Source: Roseiarcus sp963741405
GTDB lineage: Bacteria > Pseudomonadota > Alphaproteobacteria > Rhizobiales > Beijerinckiaceae
DNA: 64,000 bases
Direction of reading: 5' to 3'
Assembly (NCBI GenBank): GCA_963741405.1
Contig: CAVUHX010000034.1
Span: forward strand, 372,001-436,000
Each line of letters starts with the position of its first letter. The stretch's first letter is position 1. The notes under the pieces were generated by a model, which searched no databases, was not told the origin of the DNA, and worked only from the letters and a program-made list of their open reading frames with translations. A program made the position numbers and the translations under genes. Below, one piece after another: positions 35,815 to 42,669 of the stretch.

Positions 35815-37017
35815 ATGGACGAGGTCGGCAAGGAATCGTCCGCCGTCGCGGCCCGATTTGAATCATTTGTAGGCGAGAGCCGGCGGCCAGACACGACGCG
35901 CGCTCTTGTGTCCCGCTTCTGGCGCACAGCGTCAGGATTCTGGCATGGTCCGACGACCTGGACCGCCTGGCTGCTCACGGCGCTTTTGGTTGGAGCTGTG
36001 CTGCTGCAATTGGCGATTCAGTATCGTCTGAATTATTGGAGCCGCGATTTCTTCGACGCCTTCGGCCGCCGGGAGAGCGCCACCCTCCGAGCCCAAGCGC
36101 TGATTTTTCTGCCACTCGCCGGCTCAAGCATCCTGGTGGCGGTTCTGACGCTCTGGGCGCGCATGACGATCCAGCGCGGATGGCGCGAATGGCTGACCGC
36201 ACGCCTGATCGATCGTTGGTTGGCGAACGATCTGTTTCGTCAGCTCCGATTTACAATCGGAGAGGACCAGAATCCTGAATACCGGATCGCCGAGGACGCG
36301 CGGGTGGCTACGGACGCGCCTGTAGCCATGACAGTCGGGTTGCTTACTGCGGTGCTCAACGCCGCCATTTTCATCAGCATTCTTTGGAATGTCGGAGGGG
36401 ATCTCGTTGTCGACGCCTTCGGCCACGTCCTGACCGTGCCAAAATACCTGGTGATCGCAGTCGTGGTCTATTCAGCGGTGCTAAGCATCGCGGTGACGAT
36501 TATCGGCCGCCGGTTGATCCGCGTGATCGCAGGAAAGAACGCTGCCGAGGCTCAGTTCCGGTCAGTCGGCTCCCATCTACGCGAGCGCGGGAATTCAACG
36601 GCGACGCCGCAAGGAGAGACCGAGCAGCACCACTCGCTCAGCAGGGCGCTGGACGTCGTCATCGCAAGCTGGCGAATGTTATGCTTCCAGCTCATGCGTA
36701 CGACGCTTGTCACGCAGGGAAACGTGCTCCTGGCTCCTGTCATCGGCTGGGTCCTATGCGCGCCGAAATACATGGTCGGAACGATGTCGCTTGGCGAGGT
36801 TGCTCAGGTGACAGCGGCCTTCATTACGGTGCAGGCTGCTCTGAACTGGCTGGTTGACAACTATTCCGGTCTGGCCGACTGCCTATCGTCGGTCAACCGC
36901 GTCGCTTCACTGCTCCTGGCGCTGGATCAACTCGCCAATGACAGCCAGGTTCCGACCCAAGACTTCAATGGAGATTCGAACCTGACTGGTGATTCGCGGG
37001 ACATACAATGGTTATAG
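35815..37017 (+). CDS. YddA/SbmA-like ABC permease domain without ATPase
   Basis: The 400-residue membrane protein has the ABC_membrane_2 domain of the YddA type: 'YRLNYWSRDFFDAFGRRESA', 'WREWLTARLIDRWLANDLFR', 'NPEYRIAEDARVATDAPVAM' and 'AALNWLVDNYSGLADCLSSV'. YddA proteins continue with an ATPase domain; this one stops where that domain would start. The downstream sequence codes for other genes. SbmA/BacA peptide importers also lack the ATPase and have about 400 residues, so this may be a proton-driven transporter or a truncated ABC exporter. Confidence 0.8.
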   Translation: MDEVGKESSAVAARFESFVGESRRPDTTRALVSRFWRTASGFWHGPTTWTAWLLTALLVGAVLLQLAIQYRLNYWSRDFFDAFGRRESATLRAQALIFLPLAGSSILVAVLTLWARMTIQRGWREWLTARLIDRWLANDLFRQLRFTIGEDQNPEYRIAEDARVATDAPVAMTVGLLTAVLNAAIFISILWNVGGDLVVDAFGHVLTVPKYLVIAVVVYSAVLSIAVTIIGRRLIRVIAGKNAAEAQFRSVGSHLRERGNSTATPQGETEQHHSLSRALDVVIASWRMLCFQLMRTTLVTQGNVLLAPVIGWVLCAPKYMVGTMSLGEVAQVTAAFITVQAALNWLVDNYSGLADCLSSVNRVASLLLALDQLANDSQVPTQDFNGDSNLTGDSRDIQWL

Positions 37018-37096
37018 AGGATAGCTGATCACGCCGTTGTCGCCGGCGCCATTGATCGGGTCGGATTGTCTGCGCAGCCGCCTTGCCGATGGAGCG

Positions 37097-37114
37097 TAGG
37101 TATTTTCCGAGCCT
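37097..37114 (+). promoter_or_regulatory. Recurring TTCCGA motif, copy F
   Basis: The plus strand reads AGGTATTTTCCGAGCCT, about 65 bp before the Gly/Tyr-rich lipoprotein start. Confidence 0.5.
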
Positions 37115-37178
37115 ATGACGGCGTCGATTTCCCTATCATATTCAGTGCAGCGATCAAGCAGGCAAGGGAGAGAGGGCT

Positions 37179-37469
37179 ATGTTTCGCAATCGGATTGTCT
37201 TCGGCGCGATCGTCGCCGGGCTCGCCGGCTCGGTCGCAGGGTGTGCGCCGGTGGGGTACGCTGGTTACGGCGGCTACGGTGGGCCTGTCGTCTATAGCGG
37301 CGGCTACTACGGCGGCTACGCCGCCCCTGTCTATGCCGGCGGCTACTACGGCGGGTACCGCTATCGGCACGGCGTCTATTATCGCGGCGGCTACGGCCAC
37401 TACGGCCGCTACGGCCACGGCGGCGACTACCGCGGCGGCGCCTATCATGGCGGTCACTGGCGACGGTAG
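37179..37469 (+). CDS. Gly/Tyr/His-rich lipoprotein
   Basis: The 96-residue protein starts after GGGAGAGAGG and has a lipoprotein signal, with lipobox VAGC near residue 22. The mature part is almost only Gly, Tyr, His and Arg in 'YGGY' and 'GGYY' repeats. It is likely a surface or outer-membrane-anchored low-complexity protein. It carries a TTCCGA motif copy upstream and heads a run of three small genes. Confidence 0.75.
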   Translation: MFRNRIVFGAIVAGLAGSVAGCAPVGYAGYGGYGGPVVYSGGYYGGYAAPVYAGGYYGGYRYRHGVYYRGGYGHYGRYGHGGDYRGGAYHGGHWRR

Positions 37470-37506
37470 TCTGAGTCTGGTCGACGCGCGCTGAGGAAGC
37501 ACGGCC

Positions 37507-37635
37507 ATGGACACGAATACACGATTGGCCATCCTCGTCCTGATTTTTTTGTTCGGCGGGTTGGTATGGACGGGGGCGTTGGTACTCCGCCGGCGCCGCG
37601 CTCCACTGGTAACGACGAGATCTTACGAACCGTAA
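37507..37635 (+). CDS. Small single-span membrane protein
   Basis: The 42-residue frame 'MDTNTRLAILVLIFLFGGLV' continues with one hydrophobic segment and a basic tail ('LRRRRAP'). GAGGAAG precedes the ATG. It sits 37 bp after the lipoprotein gene and 62 bp before the DUF883 gene, so it is probably part of the same transcript. Confidence 0.5.
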   Translation: MDTNTRLAILVLIFLFGGLVWTGALVLRRRRAPLVTTRSYEP

Positions 37636-37697
37636 GCGTGACCCCGCGTTGCTCCTGATTTTCGGCAAGTTGCGCCCTTGGTGTTGCGGAGGCAGAA

Positions 37698-38066
37698 ATG
37701 AACGAAACCGCGAAAGACGCCGCGCAAAACGCAGCCGACGACAAGGCCTACGCTCGTCTCGAGAAGGACTTGACGGCCGTGAAAAACGATATCTCCCATC
37801 TCGCCCGACAGGTTTCGGAAACGGTGAACGCCCTCGGGGCGGTCGCACAGGGTCAGGCTCGGCGTGGATTGAGAAACGCGCGCGCGAGCGTTGATTCCGT
37901 GATGTCGGACGCATCCGATCGGGCCGGCGCCGTCGCGAACGTCGCGCAGGACGCGGCGTCTTCGGTCGGCGACACATTGGCGGACGCAATCGAGGAGCGG
38001 CCCATCGTCGCCGTCGCTCTTGCGTTGGGACTTGGCTTTCTGATTGGAGTGACCTGGCGACGCTAG
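37698..38066 (+). CDS. DUF883 (YqjD/ElaB-like) membrane-anchored protein
   Basis: This 122-residue protein has a long amphipathic helix ('LEKDLTAVKNDISHLARQVS') and a C-terminal membrane anchor with a glycine pattern ('PIVAVALALGLGFLIGVTWR'). This is the DUF883/YqjD layout; YqjD binds ribosomes in stationary phase in E. coli. GGAGG precedes the ATG. Confidence 0.82.
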   Translation: MNETAKDAAQNAADDKAYARLEKDLTAVKNDISHLARQVSETVNALGAVAQGQARRGLRNARASVDSVMSDASDRAGAVANVAQDAASSVGDTLADAIEERPIVAVALALGLGFLIGVTWRR

Positions 38067-38506
38067 TCTGGCGCAAGTCGTCATGTTTGAAGGGATTTAC
38101 GAAAGCTGGAAGTGTCGCCGTAATAGTGGAGGAACGGCGTCTCTCCCAAAAACGACAGCGGATCCAGCCGTCGTTGATGCAAAACCTTGCCCGGCTGCGC
38201 GTGGTAGGGATCGTCTGCCGTCTTCGCCGTCCATTCGCCGACGGCGATCAGGGCGCCGCTCAGCGTGGATGGCGGGTCCGGTTGAAGGGATAGCCGTCCG
38301 AGGCGGGCTCGATCCGCCGCTGGCGGTTGAGCGCGACGACGTGACGACCGCAATGGGCCGTGATCCTTTCGGGATCGACCCTCAGGCGCCGGGCTAAGGC
38401 GAGTTCCATGACGGATCGCCAACCGCCGTGCGCGCGGAAGGTTCCGGCGGCGGCCGACCCCTTCTCCCGCCCGGCGTCGCCTGGCGGGAGAATTGGGCCG
38501 GGGCGG
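38067..38506. other. Intergenic, orphan coding-like segment
   Basis: No gene is recognised. The minus strand from about 38400 to 38265 reads 'LALARRLRVDPERITAHCGR' and 'HVVALNRQRRIEPASDGYPF', which looks protein-like but has no start and no family I can name. Confidence 0.3.
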
Positions 38507-39073
38507 TCAGATCCGCTCGATCGACTTGGCCGCCGCGTCGAGCGCGTCGACGATCGCCTGGATCTGCTCGGGGGTCGCGGAGCGGCTGCGCAGGCGGAGC
38601 CGCGTGGCGGCGCGCAGGTTCATCATCGCCCGGATCACCGAGCCGACGCCCCCTCGGCCCAATTCCTCGTCCCGGTCGGCGAAGCGGGCGAAGATCGCGT
38701 CGATCTGCGCCTTGTTGTCGGCGAGCGCCTTCTCGCCCTCGGGAGTGACCGCATAGAGCTTGCGTCCCTGCTCGTCCTGGCTCGGCCGGGCGAAGCCCAT
38801 CTCCTCGAGCAGGGTCAGGGTCGGGTAGACGACGCCGGGGCTCGGCGAATAGTCGCCGCCGACGCGCTCGCCGAGCTCCTTGATGATCTCGTAGCCGTGG
38901 CGCGGCTTTTCCGCCAGAAGCGCGAGAATGACCAGCCGGAGCTCGCCGCCGTCGAACATCCGGCCCTCGCGCGCGCCAAACCCGCCGCCCCGCCCGCGTC
39001 CGCCGAAGGGCCCGTGGCCGAACCCGCCGTGCCGGCCGTGGCGGACATAGTCCTCAAAGTGTCGATGGAACAT
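38507..39073 (-). CDS. PadR-family transcriptional regulator
   Basis: ATG 39073 has GAGGAA upstream. After a Gly/His-rich N-terminal tail ('HGRHGGFGHGPFGGRGRGGG') comes the PadR winged helix ('ELRLVILALLAEKPRHGYEI', 'YSPSPGVVYPTLTLLEEMGF', 'GRKLYAVTPEGEKALADN') and a C-terminal dimerisation helix. The Gly/His tail is common in alphaproteobacterial PadR proteins and could bind metal. A perfect palindrome 24 bp upstream of the start suggests autoregulation. Confidence 0.9.
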   Translation of the reverse strand: MFHRHFEDYVRHGRHGGFGHGPFGGRGRGGGFGAREGRMFDGGELRLVILALLAEKPRHGYEIIKELGERVGGDYSPSPGVVYPTLTLLEEMGFARPSQDEQGRKLYAVTPEGEKALADNKAQIDAIFARFADRDEELGRGGVGSVIRAMMNLRAATRLRLRSRSATPEQIQAIVDALDAAAKSIERI

Positions 39074-39096
39074 TGTTTCCTCTTGGTTCACTGCAC

Positions 39097-39132
39097 GACA
39101 TATCTGAGATATGTCTTACAGAAAGATATATC
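39097..39132. promoter_or_regulatory. PadR operator candidate
   Basis: GACATATCTGAGATATGTC (39097-39115) is a 9-bp perfect inverted repeat around one central base, followed by the smaller palindrome GATATATC (39125-39132). ATATCT/AGATAT palindromes with dyad symmetry are typical of PadR-like operators. It overlaps the expected promoter of the PadR gene. Confidence 0.7.
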
Positions 39133-39276
39133 GCATGTTGAGAGGCGCAAGAGGCGCATCAAAGATTTTGCCATTATTCATATTTATTGTGTGATTCTAT
39201 ACGATCGGCGGCCGAAACAGCCCCCCTCGCGGACCGACGCTAAGCGAGGGTCCAACCTATTGGAAAATCAGGGCCC

Positions 39277-39292
39277 CGCCGCTAAAGCGGCG
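39277..39292. terminator. Possible terminator hairpin after proA
   Basis: CGCCGC-TAAA-GCGGCG forms a 6-bp stem 25 bp downstream of the proA stop. No clear T-run follows on the minus strand, so this is weak. Confidence 0.3.
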
Positions 39293-39316
39293 CTAATCCG
39301 CCAGATCGCCCCGGCC

Positions 39317-40609
39317 TCACGGCCGGACCTGGCCGTCGCCGCGCACCCGGTACTTGAAAGTGCAAAGCTGCTCGACCCCGACCGGTCCCCGAGCGTGCAT
39401 GCGCCCCGTGGCGATGCCGATTTCAGCCCCGAAACCGAACTCGCCGCCGTCGGCGAACTGGGTCGAGGCGTTGTGCATGACGATCGCCGAATCGACCTCC
39501 TTGAGGAACCGCTCCGCCGCCGCCCTGTCCTCGGTCACAATGCAGTCGGTATGGTGCGAGCCATAGGTCTCAATATGATCAATTGCCGCCTCGAGGCTGT
39601 CGACGACCCTGACCGCGATGATCGCGTCGAGATATTCGGTCCGCCAGTCCGCCTCGGTCGCCGCCCTGACCCGCGGATCGGCCTCCTGGACGGAGGCGTC
39701 GCCGCGCACTTCACAGCCGGCTTGCGCCAAGGCCTCGATCAGGGGCTCCAGCATGCGGTCCGCAACGCCCCGGTGCACGAGCAGCGTCTCCGCGGCGCCG
39801 CAAATCCCCGTGCGCCGCATCTTGGCGTTGACCACGATGCGAACCGCCCTGGCGAAGTCGGCCGCTTTGTCGATATAGACATGGACGATGCCCTCGAGAT
39901 GGGCGAAGACCGGCACGCGCGCCTCCCGCTGGACCCGATCCACGAGGCTCTTTCCGCCGCGCGGCACAATGACGTCGAGCGTCCCGCCCAGCCCTTCGAG
40001 CATCTCGCCGACCGCCGCGCGGGAGGCGAACGGCGCCCGCGCGATGGCCGCCTCCGGAAGGCCCGCCTGTCTAAGGCCGCCGACGAGGCATTCGTGGATG
40101 GCGGCCGACGAATGAAAGCTGTCCGATCCGCCGCGCAACACCACGGCGTTGCCGCTTTTCAGGCAAAGTGCGCCGGCGTCCGCGGTGACGTTCGGTCGGC
40201 TTTCGTAGATGACGCCGATGACGCCGAGCGGCGTCGCCACCCGCTCGATGACGAGGCCGTTCGGTCGGGTGAAAGTCGCCAGCACCCGCCCAACCGGGTC
40301 GGGAAGGGACGCGACGTCCTCGAGGCCCCGCGCTATCGATTGGACGCGGGCTTCGGTCAACTCAAGCCGATCAAGGAACGCTGGCGCGAGGCCCTTCGCC
40401 TTGCCGTCCGCGAGATCGCGCGAGTTCGCGGCCAGTATGTCGCGAGCGCGGTCCCTCAGAATCCGCGCGCTCGCCGTCAGCGCGCAATTCTTCTGTTCGG
40501 CCGGAGCGTTGGCGAGAACGCGAGCCGCCGCGCGGGCTTTCGCTCCGATCGAGCGCATCGCGATGCGCACTTCCGTTTCCGGCTCGAGCATCTGAACAGC
40601 CGCCGACAT
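39317..40609 (-). CDS. proA: Gamma-glutamyl phosphate reductase
   Basis: This 430-residue enzyme reduces gamma-glutamyl phosphate to glutamate semialdehyde in proline synthesis. It shows 'LGVIGVIYESRPNVTADAGA', 'KSGNAVVLRGGSDSFHSSAA', the active-site Cys in 'RRTGICGAAETLLVH' and 'GPVGVEQLCTFKYRVRGDGQ'. I place the start at ATG 40609 (AGGA upstream), which gives the usual length; the frame is open 120 codons further. The proB gene is not in the window. The mog-like gene lies 104 bp upstream on the same strand. Confidence 0.95.
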   Translation of the reverse strand: MSAAVQMLEPETEVRIAMRSIGAKARAAARVLANAPAEQKNCALTASARILRDRARDILAANSRDLADGKAKGLAPAFLDRLELTEARVQSIARGLEDVASLPDPVGRVLATFTRPNGLVIERVATPLGVIGVIYESRPNVTADAGALCLKSGNAVVLRGGSDSFHSSAAIHECLVGGLRQAGLPEAAIARAPFASRAAVGEMLEGLGGTLDVIVPRGGKSLVDRVQREARVPVFAHLEGIVHVYIDKAADFARAVRIVVNAKMRRTGICGAAETLLVHRGVADRMLEPLIEALAQAGCEVRGDASVQEADPRVRAATEADWRTEYLDAIIAVRVVDSLEAAIDHIETYGSHHTDCIVTEDRAAAERFLKEVDSAIVMHNASTQFADGGEFGFGAEIGIATGRMHARGPVGVEQLCTFKYRVRGDGQVRP

Positions 40610-40713
40610 CAAGAAATCCTGAACCTTCAGCCTGGCAACCTTTGCGTTACCGTAACACCCAACATTCCGACGGCACGGCGCTTCGAGGCCGAAGGCCGCC
40701 CGCTTGCACTTTA

Positions 40714-41241
40714 TCACTTCGGCCGGAAAGCCTTGCAAAATTCCGAATTCGTCTCCAAGCGGTCGCCGCCAATGAGATCGATGCAATAAGGAACTGCGGC
40801 GAACACGGCGTCGAGGCAGGTGCGGATCGCCGTCGGTTTGCCCGGCAGGTTGATGATGAGGCTTGAGCCGCGCGTTCCCGCAATCTGGCGCGACAGGATC
40901 GCGGTGGGAACTTCGACCAGACTCGTTGCGCGCATAAGTTCTCCGAAACCAGGCAACAGCCGCTCGCAAACCGCGTCCGTCGCCTCGGGGGTGACGTCGC
41001 GCGGGCTGGGGCCGGTCCCGCCGGTGGTAAGAATGAGAGAGCAGCGCTCAAGATCGGCAAGCTCCCGAAGCGCCGTCTCGATCGCGGGCTGCTCATCGGG
41101 CACGAGCCTCCGAACCGAGCGCCAAGGCGAAATGAGAAGTTCCCGGAGCGCCGCTTCAATTCCGGGGCCGCCCTTGTCTTCATAGATGCCTTGCGAGGCG
41201 CGATCAGAGATTGTGACTACGCCGATGGGAATGTCAGTCAA
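40714..41241 (-). CDS. mog: Molybdenum cofactor biosynthesis protein (MogA/MoaB)
   Basis: The 175-residue protein starts at TTG and has the MoCF-binding fold: 'GVVTISDRASQGIYEDKGGP', 'LILTTGGTGPSPRDVTPEAT' and 'INLPGKPTAIRTCL'. The motif GTGPSPRDVTPEA is that of MogA, the molybdopterin adenylyltransferase. MoaB is a close paralogue. It precedes proA. Confidence 0.88.
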   Translation of the reverse strand: MTDIPIGVVTISDRASQGIYEDKGGPGIEAALRELLISPWRSVRRLVPDEQPAIETALRELADLERCSLILTTGGTGPSPRDVTPEATDAVCERLLPGFGELMRATSLVEVPTAILSRQIAGTRGSSLIINLPGKPTAIRTCLDAVFAAVPYCIDLIGGDRLETNSEFCKAFRPK

Positions 41242-41292
41242 GCATTCTCGTCCGAGTTGTGCGCGGCGGAGCGGGCGAGCGCGATGCCCATG

Positions 41293-41535
41293 TCAGCGCC
41301 GCACGACGATGAATGTGTAACCGATACCCGCCGCGATGAGAATAATCGCCAACGCGTTCATAAATGTGTTGCCGGCTCGAATGCCGAGATTACCGACTTG
41401 ATTGGCGATTGCGAAAGCTGCTGCCGGAACCATGAAATGCGCCAGAACCTTCGTGCCCCCTTCGGTGAACAGGAAGTAAGTCGCCACGACGCACGCAAAA
41501 CATGCGACAGTCACGACGTCGTAAACAGTGCCCAT
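41293..41535 (-). CDS. Small membrane protein, likely exosortase accessory
   Basis: From ATG 41535 the product has about 80 residues with three hydrophobic segments ('VYDVVTVACFACVVATYFLF', 'VLAHFMVPAAAFAIANQVGN', 'MNALAIILIAAGIGYTFIVV'). This resembles the small accessory protein found next to XrtV-type exosortases. It lies 120 bp after the exosortase gene on the same strand. Confidence 0.6.
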   Translation of the reverse strand: MGTVYDVVTVACFACVVATYFLFTEGGTKVLAHFMVPAAAFAIANQVGNLGIRAGNTFMNALAIILIAAGIGYTFIVVRR

Positions 41536-41654
41536 AACTCTCGCCCGCCCTCGCCGCCAAACGACCGACCGCATCATACTATTTCCGCCTCAGCAATAGC
41601 TATACCGGGAACGTTTCCAACATCGGCTCCGATCCGCGTCCGGTCCGGACGTTT

Positions 41655-42596
41655 TCAGGTGGGCGTCTCTGCCCGAGTTCTCGATAGAAACGCTCGCGTC
41701 GCGAGGTACCCCAGAGCGAGCAAAAGGCCATCGAGGAAGAAGAATAGCACGAGCGCGAATACGAACAAAGCAATTCCGGTAAAGTCGTGAAACAGCCCTT
41801 CGACCCGGTCAACCCCGAGATAGTACGAGCCAAGAACCAGGAGGAGAACCCGGAAGAAATTAGCCAGAATCGTGATCGGAACAATCGAAACGATAAGTAT
41901 AATTTTCCGGAACCAACTGTTGCGTGCTACGAACTCATGCACGTAGAAAAGTCCGATTGCCGACAAGGCGAAAATCGAATTCATTCCGGAGCAAGCATCT
42001 TTCACCATGAGCTCGTACGGCCCGATCATGATCATGACCCCGTTTTGCGCGATCGGGTACCCGAGCATGTAAAGAAAATTTGTAACGATGTCCGATATCC
42101 AGGACTTCAGCGGCACCGTGGCAGCGTCCAATATCCAGCCGGGGGGGGGGAGCGAAAAAACAAGAAATGCGAGGGGGAACCAAAAAACTCTGGCGAGTCG
42201 CCATCCCCCGATAAGGAGCAGACAGGCGACGAGGACTGGAATTTGTGTAAACACCTCCACCATCAAGATGTCCTGCGACCGTGTCAAAACCATCAGTAGT
42301 AATGACACGGCCAGAATGATCCAGCCCGCAACAGGGGCGGGGTCCAATTGAATGGAGGCCACCTTGTTGTGCTGCTGCCAGGCGAGCCAAGCAGCGGCAA
42401 GCATAATGAGAGGCCCATGACCTTCCTGCTCTGTTTGCCAAGGACCGTTCGCCAGCTTTATGTAGGTCGGAAGATACGCCGCGAAGAACGAAGCCGCCGT
42501 TGCCAAGAGATACGCGGCGCCAACTCCGCGGCGAATCGAGCGTGCCGGGAGGGAGACGGTCTCGACAGGACCAGACTTCAATGAATTAATGGACAT
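41655..42596 (-). CDS. xrt: Exosortase (EpsH-type), XrtV-like
   Basis: Exosortases are inner-membrane cysteine proteases that process PEP-CTERM-like proteins before surface attachment. This protein has about eight membrane segments, and the catalytic triad is visible as Cys202 in 'KDACSGMNSIFALSAIGL', Arg249 in 'LANFFRVLLLV' and His270 in 'GLFHDFTGIALF' (numbered from ATG 42596). The frame extends to 42698, overlapping the sugar transferase; I chose 42596. A run of ten C bases in the coding strand (42141-42150) codes for Pro150-152. It lies in an exopolysaccharide setting. No PEP-CTERM substrate is in the window. Confidence 0.88.
   Translation of the reverse strand: MSINSLKSGPVETVSLPARSIRRGVGAAYLLATAASFFAAYLPTYIKLANGPWQTEQEGHGPLIMLAAAWLAWQQHNKVASIQLDPAPVAGWIILAVSLLLMVLTRSQDILMVEVFTQIPVLVACLLLIGGWRLARVFWFPLAFLVFSLPPPGWILDAATVPLKSWISDIVTNFLYMLGYPIAQNGVMIMIGPYELMVKDACSGMNSIFALSAIGLFYVHEFVARNSWFRKIILIVSIVPITILANFFRVLLLVLGSYYLGVDRVEGLFHDFTGIALFVFALVLFFFLDGLLLALGYLATRAFLSRTRAETPT
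42141..42150. repeat. Ten-base homopolymer inside the exosortase gene
   Basis: Ten consecutive G on the plus strand (C on the coding strand). Loss or gain of one base would shift the frame near codon 152. Confidence 0.6.
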
Positions 42597-42669
42597 TTTT
42601 CCGCTCTGTCGCTTTAACAATAACGTCCAGGCGGCGGCTCCCACGCCGCCATCACTACGCCTAGCGGGA

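Noticed and set aside
38360..40789. Very long plus-strand frame (over 800 codons)
   Set aside because: It is the antisense of the PadR and proA genes and arises from high GC at third positions.
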